Both the position numbers and the translations under genes were made by a program. From Stutzerimonas xanthomarina DSM 18231 (GTDB lineage: Bacteria > Pseudomonadota > Gammaproteobacteria > Pseudomonadales > Pseudomonadaceae), in the NCBI RefSeq assembly GCF_900129835.1, contig NZ_FQXA01000002.1, forward strand, positions 62,001 through 126,000: a stretch of DNA of 64,000 bases. Direction: 5' to 3'. Below are positions 8,260 to 17,602 of the stretch, piece after piece. The first letter of the stretch is position 1. The number at the start of each line of letters is the position of its first letter. The notes under the pieces are model-generated. The model ran no database searches. It was not told where the DNA came from and saw only the letters and a program-made list of their open reading frames with translations.

Positions 8260-9387
8260 ATGGCTGAAGCAAAAATTTTGAGTGGCGCAGGCCTGCGTGG
8301 CCAGATCGCCGGCCAGACTGCCCTGTGTACCGTGGGCAAGACCGGTGCCGGGTTGACCTACCGCGGTTACGACGTACGTGAGCTGGCGGCCGAGTGCGAT
8401 TTCGAAGAGGTGGCCTACTTGCTGTTCTACGGCGAGTTGCCAAACACACAGCAGCTGACCGATTACAAAAGTCGCCTGAAGACCATGCGGGACCTGCCGC
8501 AGGCGCTTAAGGAAGTGCTCGAGCGCATCCCTGCCAGTGCGCATCCGATGGACGTCATGCGTACCGGTTCGTCCGTACTTGGCACGCTGGAGCCAGAGCT
8601 CAGCTTCGACCAACAGCGCGACGTGGCCGAGCGTCTGATGGCCGCTTTCCCCGCGATCATGTGCTACTGGTACCGCTTCACTCATGATGGCGTGCGCATC
8701 AACTGCACGAGCGACGAAGAGACCCTGGGCGGTCATTTCCTCGCTCTGCTGCACGACGAGAATCCGAGCGACCTGCACGTCAAGGTGATGAACGTCTCGC
8801 TGATCCTTTATGCCGAGCACGAATTCAACGCCTCGACCTTTACTGCTCGTGTCTGCGCCTCGACGCTGTCCGATCTCTACTCCTGCGTGACCGGCGCCAT
8901 CGGTTCGCTGCGTGGCCCGCTGCATGGCGGCGCCAACGAAGCGGCGATGGATATGATCGAGCAGTGGAAGAGTCCGGAAGAAGCCCGTGAAGCCATCCTC
9001 GGCATGCTCGAACGCAAGGACAAGATCATGGGCTTCGGCCATGCGATCTACAGCGAGTCTGACCCGCGCAACGAGGTGATCAAGGTTTGGGCGAAGAAGC
9101 TCGCCGATGAAGTGGGCGACACCGTGCTCTACCCGGTTTCGGTGGCTGTCGACGAAACCATGTGGGAGCAGAAAAAACTCTTCCCGAACGCCGATTTCTA
9201 CCATGCCTCCGCTTATCACTTCATGGGCATTCCCACCAAACTGTTCACGCCGATCTTCGTTTGCTCGCGCGTTACCGGCTGGGCATCCCATGTGTTCGAA
9301 CAACGCAGCAACAACCGGATCATTCGGCCGAGCGCCGAGTACATCGGTCCGGAGCAGCGCAAGGTTGTCCCGATCGCCCAGCGTTGA
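8260..9387 (+). CDS. prpC: 2-methylcitrate synthase
   Basis: Condenses propionyl-CoA with oxaloacetate to 2-methylcitrate. The 375-residue protein is a short type-II-like citrate synthase. Catalytic regions are visible: LRGPLHGGANEAAM with the first active-site histidine, and GFGHAIYSESDPR with the second histidine. The aspartate segment lies near NADFYHASAYHFMGIP. ATG 8260 follows the ribosome site AAGGAGA and matches family N-termini (MAEAKILSGAGLRG); the frame extends upstream without support. It is the second enzyme of the cluster after the prpB hairpin. Confidence 0.95.
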   Translation: MAEAKILSGAGLRGQIAGQTALCTVGKTGAGLTYRGYDVRELAAECDFEEVAYLLFYGELPNTQQLTDYKSRLKTMRDLPQALKEVLERIPASAHPMDVMRTGSSVLGTLEPELSFDQQRDVAERLMAAFPAIMCYWYRFTHDGVRINCTSDEETLGGHFLALLHDENPSDLHVKVMNVSLILYAEHEFNASTFTARVCASTLSDLYSCVTGAIGSLRGPLHGGANEAAMDMIEQWKSPEEAREAILGMLERKDKIMGFGHAIYSESDPRNEVIKVWAKKLADEVGDTVLYPVSVAVDETMWEQKKLFPNADFYHASAYHFMGIPTKLFTPIFVCSRVTGWASHVFEQRSNNRIIRPSAEYIGPEQRKVVPIAQR

Positions 9388-9462
9388 TCGGAGCGAGGGA
9401 GCTCGTCGCCGGGCTCCCCGCACCTTGCCCCACAGAACATTACTGAATTGAGTTCTTCCGGC

Positions 9463-12066
9463 ATGAATACAGAACACCGCAAACCTTTGCCAGGCACTGG
9501 GCTTGACTACTTCGACACCCGTGAGGCGATCGAAGCTATTCAACCGGGCGCCTATGACAAGCTGCCCTATACGTCCCGCGTTCTGGCCGAACAGCTGGTG
9601 CGTCGCTGTGAGCCTGAAGCGCTGACCGATTCGCTGAAGCAGATCATCGAGCGCAAGCGCGACCTCGACTTTCCCTGGTATCCGGCACGCGTCGTCTGCC
9701 ATGACATCCTTGGCCAGACTGCGCTCGTCGACCTCGCCGGTCTGCGCGATGCGATCGCGGAGCAGGGCGGTGACCCGGCGAAGGTCAACCCGGTTGTTCC
9801 GACTCAGTTGATTGTCGACCACTCGCTGGCGGTGGAATTTGCCGGTTTCGACTCGGATGCGTTCGAGAAGAACCGCGCCGTCGAGGAGCGACGCAACGAA
9901 GACCGCTTCCACTTCATCGAGTGGACCAAGACCGCGTTCAAGAACGTCGACGTGATCCCTGCCGGCAACGGCATCATGCACCAGATCAACCTGGAGAAGA
10001 TGTCGCCGGTGATTCAGGCGCGCGGTGGCGTGGCCTTCCCGGATACCTGTGTCGGTACCGACTCGCATACCCCGCATGTTGATGCGCTGGGCGTGATCGC
10101 CATAGGTGTCGGCGGTCTGGAAGCCGAAACCGTAATGCTCGGCCTGCCGTCGATGATGCGACTGCCCGATATCGTTGGTGTGCGCCTGACTGGCAAGCGT
10201 CAGCCAGGCATCACCGCCACCGATATCGTACTGGCGTTGACCGAGTTTCTGCGCAAGGAGCGTGTGGTCGGAGCCTGGGTCGAGTTCTTCGGCGAGGGTG
10301 CCGATAGCCTGACCATCGGCGACCGCGCGACCATCTCCAACATGTGCCCGGAATACGGCGCAACCGCTTCGATGTTCTACATCGACCAGCAGACCATCGA
10401 GTACCTCAAGCTGACCGGTCGCGAGCCGGAGCAGGTCGCACTGGTCGAGCAGTACGCCAGGGAAACCGGCCTGTGGGCAACCGCGTTGGAAGGTGCCGAG
10501 TACGAGCGCGTGCTCGAATTCGACCTATCCAGCGTGGTGCGCAACATGGCAGGCCCGTCCAACCCGCACAGGCGTCTGCCAACATCGTCGCTGCATGAGC
10601 GCGGCATTGCCGACGACGCGATGCTGGCGTCGGCGCGGGCTGAAGAGGCCGAAGGCCTGTTGCCGGACGGTGCGGTGATCATTGCCGCCATCACAAGCTG
10701 CACCAACACCTCTAACCCGCGCAACGTGGTTGCCGCCGGGCTACTGGCGAAGAAAGCAAACGATCTGGGATTAGTGCGCAAGCCGTGGGTGAAAACGTCG
10801 TTCGCGCCAGGTTCGAAGGTCGCCAAACTGTATCTGGAAGAAGCGGGCCTTTTGAGTGAGCTGGAAAAGCTAGGTTTCGGCATCGTCGGCTACGCCTGCA
10901 CCACCTGTAATGGCATGTCCGGTGCGCTGGATCCAAAAATCCAAAAGGAAATTATCGACCGTGACCTGTATGCCACGGCTGTCCTGTCAGGCAACCGTAA
11001 TTTCGATGGCCGTATCCACCCATACGCGAAGCAGGCCTTCCTCGCTTCGCCGCCCCTGGTGGTCGCTTATGCCATTGCCGGTACCGTGCGCTTCGATATC
11101 GAACAGGATGTCTTGGGCACCGACCAGAACGGTAACCCGATCACGCTGAAGGACCTTTGGCCGTCGGATGAGGAGATTGACGCCATCGTTGCGTCCTCGG
11201 TCAAACCCGAGCAGTTCAAGCAGATCTACATTCCGATGTTCGATCTGGGCACCATTGAGGAAGCCAAGAGCCCGTTGTACGACTGGCGCCCGATGTCCAC
11301 CTACATCCGTCGTCCGCCATACTGGGAAGGCGCGCTGGCCGGGGAACGCAGCCTCAAGGGCATGCGGCCGCTAGCGATCCTGCCTGACAACATCACCACC
11401 GATCACCTGTCGCCGTCCAACGCTATCCTGCTGAACTCGGCTGCCGGCGAATACCTCGCGAAAATGGGCCTGTCGGAGGAGGACTTCAACTCCTACGCTA
11501 CTCACCGCGGCGACCATCTGACCGCGCAGCGGGCGACGTTCGCCAACCCGCAGCTGGTCAACGAGATGGCGGTGGTCGACGGCAAGGTGCAGAAGGGTTC
11601 GCTGGCGCGTGTCGAGCCGGAAGGCAAGGTGATGCGCATGTGGGAAGCCATCGAAACCTACATGACTCGCAAGCAGAACCTGATCATCGTGGCCGGTGCC
11701 GACTACGGCCAGGGCAGCTCGCGTGACTGGGCGGCCAAGGGCGTGCGCCTGGCGGGTGTCGAGGTGATCGTCGCCGAAGGCTTCGAGCGTATCCACCGTA
11801 CCAACCTGGTGGGCATGGGCGTGCTGCCGGTCGAGTTCAAACCGGGCACTACGCGCCTGACCCTTGGCCTCGATGGCACCGAAACCTTCGATATCGAAGG
11901 CGAGCTGTCGCCGCGCTGCGACCTGACGCTGGTCATTCATCACAAGAGCGGTGAAGAAACCCGCGCTCCGGTCACCTGCCGCCTCGATACGGCGGCGGAA
12001 GTCAGCGTCTACCAGGCCGGCGGCGTGCTGCAGCGTTTCGCCAAGGACTTCCTCGGGCAGGCGTGA
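9463..12066 (+). CDS. acnD: 2-methylcitrate dehydratase, iron-sulfur-dependent (AcnD)
   Basis: Aconitase-family enzyme that dehydrates 2-methylcitrate, giving an isomer of 2-methylaconitate that PrpF converts for aconitase to use. The 867-residue protein has the cluster cysteines in SCTNTSNP and CTTCNG, and the C-terminal aconitase swivel domain with YGQGSSRDWAAKG. It replaces PrpD in bacteria with the acnD-prpF variant of the cycle. ATG 9463 gives MNTEHRKPLPGTGLDYF, the family N-terminus; a TTG five codons earlier is possible but less likely. The ribosome site is weak. Confidence 0.95.
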   Translation: MNTEHRKPLPGTGLDYFDTREAIEAIQPGAYDKLPYTSRVLAEQLVRRCEPEALTDSLKQIIERKRDLDFPWYPARVVCHDILGQTALVDLAGLRDAIAEQGGDPAKVNPVVPTQLIVDHSLAVEFAGFDSDAFEKNRAVEERRNEDRFHFIEWTKTAFKNVDVIPAGNGIMHQINLEKMSPVIQARGGVAFPDTCVGTDSHTPHVDALGVIAIGVGGLEAETVMLGLPSMMRLPDIVGVRLTGKRQPGITATDIVLALTEFLRKERVVGAWVEFFGEGADSLTIGDRATISNMCPEYGATASMFYIDQQTIEYLKLTGREPEQVALVEQYARETGLWATALEGAEYERVLEFDLSSVVRNMAGPSNPHRRLPTSSLHERGIADDAMLASARAEEAEGLLPDGAVIIAAITSCTNTSNPRNVVAAGLLAKKANDLGLVRKPWVKTSFAPGSKVAKLYLEEAGLLSELEKLGFGIVGYACTTCNGMSGALDPKIQKEIIDRDLYATAVLSGNRNFDGRIHPYAKQAFLASPPLVVAYAIAGTVRFDIEQDVLGTDQNGNPITLKDLWPSDEEIDAIVASSVKPEQFKQIYIPMFDLGTIEEAKSPLYDWRPMSTYIRRPPYWEGALAGERSLKGMRPLAILPDNITTDHLSPSNAILLNSAAGEYLAKMGLSEEDFNSYATHRGDHLTAQRATFANPQLVNEMAVVDGKVQKGSLARVEPEGKVMRMWEAIETYMTRKQNLIIVAGADYGQGSSRDWAAKGVRLAGVEVIVAEGFERIHRTNLVGMGVLPVEFKPGTTRLTLGLDGTETFDIEGELSPRCDLTLVIHHKSGEETRAPVTCRLDTAAEVSVYQAGGVLQRFAKDFLGQA

Positions 12067-12078
12067 CCGACCGTCCTC

Positions 12079-12151
12079 GTAGGGTGGATGGCGCTTTTCC
12101 ATCCACCGCACCAGCCCGCGCGGTGGATCGGTGAAGCGTGATCCACCCTAC
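12079..12151. repeat. REP-like double hairpin (BIME-type) element
   Basis: An overall inverted repeat GTAGGGTGGAT (12079-12089) / ATCCACCCTAC (12141-12151) encloses two hairpins. The first is GGTGGATGG...CCATCCACC (12083-12107), the second GGTGGATC...GATCCACC (12122-12147). This GTAGGGTGGAT-type palindrome is a dispersed intergenic repeat I know from P. stutzeri-group and related genomes. It lies between acnD and prpF and may affect mRNA stability. Confidence 0.8.
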
Positions 12152-12182
12152 AACCCAATCATCTTCCAGCCAGGACTCACTC

Positions 12183-13370
12183 ATGGCTCATCAAACCCAG
12201 ATTAGAATTCCCGCGACGTACATGCGTGGCGGCACCAGCAAGGGCGTGTTCTTCCGCTTGCAGGACCTGCCGGAAAGCTGCCAGGTGCCGGGCGCTGCGC
12301 GCGACAAGCTGTTCTTGCGCGTGATCGGTAGTCCCGACCCTTATTCGGCACACATCGACGGCATGGGCGGCGCCACGTCCAGCACCAGCAAATGCGTCAT
12401 CCTGTCCAAGAGCACTCGACCTGATCATGACGTCGAGTATCTCTATGGTCAGGTGTCGATCGACAAGCCCTTCGTCGACTGGAGCGGCAACTGCGGCAAC
12501 CTTTCAACCGGCGCCGGCGCGTTCGCGCTGCATGCCGGCCTGGTGGATGCCGAGCGTATTCCGCAGAACGGCACCTGTGTCGTGCGGATCTGGCAGGCCA
12601 ACATCGGCAAGACCATCATCGCCCACGTGCCGGTGGCCAACGGCCAGGTGCAGGAAACCGGCGATTTCGAGCTGGACGGCGTGACCTTTCCGGCTGCCGA
12701 GATCGTTCTGGAATTCCTCGATCCGTCTGATGAGGGTGAGGCGGGCGGTTCGATGTTCCCAACCGGCAGATTGGTCGATGATCTCGATGTTCCTGGCATC
12801 GGTACGCTCAAGGCGACCATGATCAGCGCTGGGATCCCGACCGTGTTCGTTAACGCCGAGGATATCGGCTATCAGGGCACCGAGTTGCGTGACGACATCA
12901 ATGGCAACCCCGCGGCGCTAGCGCGGCTGGAAGCGATTCGAGTGGCCGGAGCGCTACGCATGGGGCTAATCAAAACGGCGGAGGAGGCTTTGACGCGTCA
13001 GCACACGCCAAAGGTTGCCTTCGTCTCGCCGTCCAAAACGTATCGAACCTCAAGTGGCAAAACCATCAATGCGGGCGAAGTGGATCTTCTCGTACGGGCT
13101 CTGTCGATGGGCAAGCTGCATCACGCGATGATGGGCACCTGTGCGGTGGCGATTGGAACGGCCGCTGCGGTTCCGGGCACGCTGGTAAATCTCGCTGCTG
13201 GTGGTGGCGAGCCCGAGGCTGTGCGCTTTGGTCATCCCTCTGGCACCTTGCGTGTTGGCGCCGAGGCGAAGCAGGTCGACGATCAATGGACCGTAACCAA
13301 AGCGATCATGAGCCGCAGCGCTCGCATATTGATGGAGGGGTGGGTGCGTGTGCCCGGCGATGCCTTCTGA
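12183..13370 (+). CDS. prpF: 2-methylaconitate cis-trans isomerase PrpF
   Basis: Isomerase needed with AcnD to supply 2-methyl-cis-aconitate. The 395-residue protein shows the family blocks RIPATYMRGGTSKGVFF (about 7-23), GGATSSTSKCVILS and GNCGNLSTGAGAFALH, which form the diaminopimelate-epimerase-like fold. ATG 12183 is chosen because the N-terminus MAHQTQIRIPATYMRGG is conserved; the frame continues 15 codons upstream into the REP-like element. It is the last gene of the cluster: no prpD follows, and a shared terminator separates it from ppsR. Confidence 0.95.
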   Translation: MAHQTQIRIPATYMRGGTSKGVFFRLQDLPESCQVPGAARDKLFLRVIGSPDPYSAHIDGMGGATSSTSKCVILSKSTRPDHDVEYLYGQVSIDKPFVDWSGNCGNLSTGAGAFALHAGLVDAERIPQNGTCVVRIWQANIGKTIIAHVPVANGQVQETGDFELDGVTFPAAEIVLEFLDPSDEGEAGGSMFPTGRLVDDLDVPGIGTLKATMISAGIPTVFVNAEDIGYQGTELRDDINGNPAALARLEAIRVAGALRMGLIKTAEEALTRQHTPKVAFVSPSKTYRTSSGKTINAGEVDLLVRALSMGKLHHAMMGTCAVAIGTAAAVPGTLVNLAAGGGEPEAVRFGHPSGTLRVGAEAKQVDDQWTVTKAIMSRSARILMEGWVRVPGDAF

Positions 13371-13432
13371 AAGCTCGCACTACCGGACAAGGAAGTCATG
13401 CGCTGGAGGTCGTTTCTGTACGCGAAAATGAA

Positions 13433-13459
13433 AAAAAGTCCGCACAAAGCGGACTTTTT
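13433..13459. terminator. Bidirectional rho-independent terminator (prpF / ppsR)
   Basis: AAAAAGTCCGC (13433-13443) and GCGGACTTTTT (13449-13459) form an 11-bp stem with a 5-nt loop. T-runs follow on both strands, so it serves the convergent prpF and ppsR genes. Confidence 0.85.
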
Positions 13460-13479
13460 GTTGTCTAGCAGAACGGCAC

Positions 13480-14298
13480 CTATTTGAGCCGGCGCTCGAC
13501 ACCTTTCTCGACGAGGATCTTGGCGGAGATTTCTTCCACCGAAAAATGGGTGGAGTTGATGTAATTGATGTTCTCGCGACGAAACAAGTTTTCGACCTCG
13601 CGGACTTCAAACTCGCATTGAGCGTAACTGGCATAGCGGCTATTGGGTTTGCGCTCGTTGCGAATGGCAGTCAGACGGTCAGGGTCGATGGTCAGGCCGA
13701 ACAGCTTGTCGCGGTGGGTCTTGAGGGCGGGAGGAAGTTGCAGGCGCTCCATGTCGTCTTCGGTCAGCGGATAGTTGGCGGCGCGGATACCGTACTGCAT
13801 CGCCATGTACAGGCAGGTAGGCGTTTTGCCACACCTGGAGACGCCGACCAAAATGAGGTCCGCCTTGTCGTAGTAGTGCGTGCGGGCACCGTCATCGTTG
13901 TCCAGAGCGAAGTTGACGGCGTCGATTCGCTCCATGTAGTTGGCGTTATGGCTGATCGAGTGGGATTTGCCAACGGAATAGGAGGAACGTGACATCAGTT
14001 CATGTTCCAGGGGAGCAAGGAAGGATGAAAAAATGTCGATCATGAAGCCATTGGATTCAGCCAGGATGTCGCGAATCTCCTGGTTTACCAGCGTATCGAA
14101 TATGATCGGCCGCGCGCCGTCGCTTTCCGCCGCTTTATTGATTTGCTGTACCATTGCCCGCGCTTTTTCGGCCGTATCGATATATGGCCGCGTGAGCTTT
14201 ATGAAAGTGATGGTTTCGAACTGTGCCAGTAGGCTTTGGCCGAGCGTTTCGGCCGTAATCCCGGTACCGTCGGATATGAAAAATGCAGTTCGTTTCAT
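13480..14298 (-). CDS. ppsR: PEP synthase regulatory protein (bifunctional kinase/pyrophosphorylase)
   Basis: DUF299-family enzyme that inactivates PEP synthase by ADP-dependent phosphorylation of a threonine next to its catalytic histidine, and reactivates it by phosphorolysis. The 272-residue protein starts [17 protein letters not shown], as the family does, and has the P-loop-like [10 protein letters not shown] (152-161). It is divergent from its target gene ppsA, with 156 bp between the two starts, which makes the functional assignment strong. Confidence 0.95.
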   Translation of the reverse strand: MKRTAFFISDGTGITAETLGQSLLAQFETITFIKLTRPYIDTAEKARAMVQQINKAAESDGARPIIFDTLVNQEIRDILAESNGFMIDIFSSFLAPLEHELMSRSSYSVGKSHSISHNANYMERIDAVNFALDNDDGARTHYYDKADLILVGVSRCGKTPTCLYMAMQYGIRAANYPLTEDDMERLQLPPALKTHRDKLFGLTIDPDRLTAIRNERKPNSRYASYAQCEFEVREVENLFRRENINYINSTHFSVEEISAKILVEKGVERRLK

Positions 14299-14319
14299 TG
14301 CGCCTGGGACCTTAAGTCA

Positions 14320-14340
14320 AGAACGGTTCTCAGCTATAGT
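14320..14340. promoter_or_regulatory. Possible ppsA promoter -10 with overlapping inverted repeat
   Basis: AGAAC-G-GTTCT (14320-14330) is an inverted repeat just upstream of TATAGT (14335-14340), a plausible -10 element for ppsA, with a poor -35 (TTAAGT, 14312-14317) at 17-nt spacing. An operator for a carbon-flux regulator is possible but not demonstrated. Confidence 0.3.
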
Positions 14341-14454
14341 AGGCCCCTTCGCCGAGCCTCGATTGGCAGGCATTGTTACTTATTTTGCAGGGCCAGGCCA
14401 CCGTGCCGCGGATGGGCACGAACCGAGTTTCCAACACAACGTGGAGAGATCACC

Positions 14455-16827
14455 TTGGTAGAGTACGTAGTTTCCCTCGATAAGCTCGGCAATCATGACG
14501 TTGAGCGTGTAGGGGGCAAGAACGCCTCCCTCGGCGAGATGATCAGCAACCTGGCAGGTGCGGGTGTTTCGGTACCTGGTGGTTTCGCCACTACCGCCGA
14601 GGCCTATCGTGATTTCATGGAGCTTAGCGGTCTCAACGAGCAAATCCATGCGCTTCTCGATGCGCTGGACGTGGACGACGTCAACGCGCTTGCCAAAGCC
14701 GGGGCGCAGATTCGCGGCTGGGTCATGGACGCCGAATTCCCTCCCAAGCTCGATGCCGACATCCGTACCGCATTCGCTGAAATGTCCGGCGGCAACGACC
14801 ATATGGCCGTTGCGGTCCGTTCATCGGCCACCGCGGAGGACTTGCCGGACGCTTCGTTCGCTGGTCAGCAAGAAACCTTCCTTAATATTCGTGGCGTCGA
14901 TAACGTCATTCGGGCTGCGAAAGAAGTCTTCGCGTCCCTGTTCAACGACCGTGCGATTGCATACCGCGTCCATCAGGGCTTCGACCACAAGTTGGTTGCG
15001 CTGTCCGCGGGTGTCCAGCGCATGGTGCGTTCCGAGACTGGCACTGCAGGCGTGATGTTTACCCTGGACACTGAGTCTGGATTTCGCGACGTCGTGTTTA
15101 TCACCGGTGCTTATGGCCTCGGCGAGACTGTCGTCCAGGGTGCGGTCAATCCCGATGAGTTCTACGTGCACAAGCACACCCTCGAAGCCGGTCGCCCGGC
15201 CATTCTGCGTCGCAATCTCGGCAGCAAAGCGATCAAGATGGTCTACGGCGAAGAAGCTAGCGCTGGTAAGTCGGTTAAAACTGTCGACGTTGATCAGGCC
15301 GAGCGAATGCGCTTCTGTCTGACCGATGAGGAGGTGGCCAATCTCGCCCGTCAGGCGATGACCATCGAGAACCATTATGGCCGTCCGATGGACATCGAGT
15401 GGGCCAAAGATGGCGATGATAATCAGCTGTACATCGTCCAGGCTCGCCCGGAAACAGTTAAGAGCCGCAGCAGCGGGAACGTCATGGAACGTTACCTGCT
15501 GAAGGAGAAAGGCAAGGTACTGGTCGAAGGCCGCGCCATCGGTCAGCGCATTGGTGCTGGTCCGGTAAAGATCATTCATAACGTATCCGAGATGGACAAG
15601 GTTCAGCCGGGCGATGTGCTGGTGTCGGATATGACCGACCCGGATTGGGAACCGGTGATGAAGCGCGCCAGTGCAATCGTTACCAACCGCGGCGGCCGAA
15701 CCTGCCATGCGGCGATCATTGCTCGTGAGCTGGGTATTCCGGCGGTTGTTGGTTGCGGTAATGCAACTGAGCTGCTGCAGGATGGCCAACGGGTCACCGT
15801 CACCTGTGCCGAAGGCGACACCGGCCTGATCTTTGAAGGCGAGCTGGGCTTCGACATCCGTCAGAACTCTATCGACGCCATGCCGGAACTGCCGTTCAAG
15901 ATCATGATGAATGTCGGTAACCCGGATCGTGCATTTGATTTCGCCCAGCTGCCCAATGAGGGCGTCGGTCTGGCGCGTCTCGAATTCATCATCAACCGGA
16001 TGATCGGCGTTCACCCCAAGGCGCTGCTCAATTTCGATGCCCTGCCGGCTGACGTGAAAAGCAGTGTCGAAAAGCGTATTGCCGGCTACGGCGACCCGGT
16101 CGACTTCTACGTCGAGAAGTTGGTCGAGGGCGTCAGCACCCTGGCGGCTGCGTTCTGGCCGAAAAAAGTCATCGTGCGGTTGTCTGACTTCAAATCCAAC
16201 GAATATGCCAATCTGATCGGCGGCAAGCTCTACGAGCCGGAAGAAGAGAACCCGATGCTCGGCTTCCGCGGTGCATCGCGTTACATCAGCGAATCCTTCC
16301 GCGATTGCTTCGAGCTCGAATGCCGGGCCATGCGCAAGGTTCGCGACGTGATGGGGCTGACCAATGTTGAGCTGATGGTGCCGTTCGTGCGCACCTTGGG
16401 CGAAGCCTCGCAGGTCATCGACATCCTCGGTCAGTTCGGTCTCAAGCGTGGCGAGAACGGCTTGCGCATCATCATGATGTGCGAGCTGCCTTCCAACGCT
16501 TTGCTGGCTGATGAGTTTCTCGAGTACTTTGATGGCTTCTCCATTGGCTCAAATGACATGACCCAGCTCACGCTTGGTCTGGACCGTGACTCCGGTATCA
16601 TTGCCCATCTGTTCGATGAGCGAAATCCAGCGGTCAAGAAGCTGCTGGCGAACGCGATCGAAGCCTGTAACAAGGCAGGCAAGTACATCGGCATCTGCGG
16701 TCAGGGACCTTCCGATCACCCCGACCTGGCCAAGTGGCTGATGGAGCAGGGCATCGAGAGCGTATCGCTGAATCCTGACTCGGTGCTCGATACCTGGTTC
16801 TTCCTGGCTGACGCTGAGATCAAATAA
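14455..16827 (+). CDS. ppsA: Phosphoenolpyruvate synthase
   Basis: Converts pyruvate and ATP to PEP, AMP and phosphate for gluconeogenesis. The 790-residue protein has an N-terminal ATP-binding domain ([31 protein letters not shown]), the phosphohistidine domain with [13 protein letters not shown] (H418), and a C-terminal PEP/pyruvate-binding TIM barrel with [15 protein letters not shown]. The threonine at 416, two before the histidine, fits the target expected for PpsR. The start is TTG 14455 behind GTGGAGAG; it gives [12 protein letters not shown] as in other pseudomonads, whereas the open frame further upstream overlaps the promoter and ppsR. Confidence 0.96.
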   Translation: MVEYVVSLDKLGNHDVERVGGKNASLGEMISNLAGAGVSVPGGFATTAEAYRDFMELSGLNEQIHALLDALDVDDVNALAKAGAQIRGWVMDAEFPPKLDADIRTAFAEMSGGNDHMAVAVRSSATAEDLPDASFAGQQETFLNIRGVDNVIRAAKEVFASLFNDRAIAYRVHQGFDHKLVALSAGVQRMVRSETGTAGVMFTLDTESGFRDVVFITGAYGLGETVVQGAVNPDEFYVHKHTLEAGRPAILRRNLGSKAIKMVYGEEASAGKSVKTVDVDQAERMRFCLTDEEVANLARQAMTIENHYGRPMDIEWAKDGDDNQLYIVQARPETVKSRSSGNVMERYLLKEKGKVLVEGRAIGQRIGAGPVKIIHNVSEMDKVQPGDVLVSDMTDPDWEPVMKRASAIVTNRGGRTCHAAIIARELGIPAVVGCGNATELLQDGQRVTVTCAEGDTGLIFEGELGFDIRQNSIDAMPELPFKIMMNVGNPDRAFDFAQLPNEGVGLARLEFIINRMIGVHPKALLNFDALPADVKSSVEKRIAGYGDPVDFYVEKLVEGVSTLAAAFWPKKVIVRLSDFKSNEYANLIGGKLYEPEEENPMLGFRGASRYISESFRDCFELECRAMRKVRDVMGLTNVELMVPFVRTLGEASQVIDILGQFGLKRGENGLRIIMMCELPSNALLADEFLEYFDGFSIGSNDMTQLTLGLDRDSGIIAHLFDERNPAVKKLLANAIEACNKAGKYIGICGQGPSDHPDLAKWLMEQGIESVSLNPDSVLDTWFFLADAEIK

Positions 16828-16839
16828 ACGTAGGGCGGC

Positions 16840-16863
16840 AAAAGGGCGGTTTCCGCCCTTTTT
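16840..16863 (+). terminator. Rho-independent terminator of ppsA
   Basis: AAAAGGGCGG (16840-16849), a 3-nt loop and CCGCCCTTTT (16853-16862), with a T-run directly downstream of the ppsA stop. Confidence 0.85.
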
Positions 16864-17045
16864 CGCAATGATCGAAAGCGGCTTTATCAATCTCGGCGGT
16901 GAATCTCAGGCGCATCACATGCGGCGTTAGCTAGTGCTGCCATAGCGATTGTGATGGGATCCAGCGCGGGGATTGGTGAGCGAATCGCGGATTCTCGATG
17001 TCGGCGAACAAGGCTTGACGCGTTTCAAGTACTAGGAGACTAACC

Positions 17046-17534
17046 ATGCAATACATCACCCCAGATCTCTGCGATGCCTACCCCGAGCTGGTGCAGGCCG
17101 TGGAGCCGATGTTCAGTAATTTCGGTGGTCGCGACTCCTTTGGTGGCCAGATCGTTACGATCAAATGCTTCGAAGATAATTCGCTAGTCAAGGAACAGGT
17201 GGATGTAGACGGAGCCGGCAAGGTGCTGGTGGTTGACGGTGGTGGCTCGCTGCGCCGCGCATTGCTCGGTGACATGCTTGCAGAGAAGGCCGCGCGCAAT
17301 GGTTGGGAGGGTCTGGTCATCTATGGTTGCATCCGTGATGTCGACGTGATTGCGCAGACGGAGTTAGGCGTTCAGGCATTGGCTACCCATCCCATGAAGA
17401 CTGACAAGCGCGGCATTGGCGACCTCAATGTTCCGGTGACCTTTTGTGGGGTTACTTTCCGCCCTGGTGAATATGTTTATGCCGACAACAACGGCATTAT
17501 CGTCTCGCCCGAAGAGTTGAAGATGCCTGGTTGA
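17046..17534 (+). CDS. rraA: RraA-family protein (RNase E activity regulator / oxaloacetate decarboxylase-like)
   Basis: 162-residue protein of the RraA fold. E. coli RraA binds RNase E and slows mRNA decay. Many homologues instead have 4-hydroxy-4-methyl-2-oxoglutarate aldolase or oxaloacetate decarboxylase activity. Conserved blocks are [38 protein letters not shown] and YGCIRDVD, where the G-x20-R-D type active site is preserved. Both roles are therefore open. It has a good ribosome site (AGGAG) and lies alone between two terminators, indicating its own promoter in the 180 bp after ppsA. Confidence 0.9.
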   Translation: MQYITPDLCDAYPELVQAVEPMFSNFGGRDSFGGQIVTIKCFEDNSLVKEQVDVDGAGKVLVVDGGGSLRRALLGDMLAEKAARNGWEGLVIYGCIRDVDVIAQTELGVQALATHPMKTDKRGIGDLNVPVTFCGVTFRPGEYVYADNNGIIVSPEELKMPG

Positions 17535-17554
17535 ACCACGACGTTCGGCTGATC

Positions 17555-17579
17555 AAGCCCGGCTATGCCGGGCTTTTTT
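17555..17579 (+). terminator. Rho-independent terminator of rraA
   Basis: AAGCCCGGC, loop TAT, GCCGGGCTT (17555-17575), then a run of Ts to 17579. Confidence 0.88.
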
Positions 17580-17602
17580 GCGATTTGTAGGAGGCAGGAC
17601 CG

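Noticed and set aside
8149-10077. 642-codon open frame antisense to prpC and acnD
   Set aside because: Spans two well-supported genes and their intergenic region on the other strand; its sequence is the low-complexity type produced by G+C-rich codon bias.
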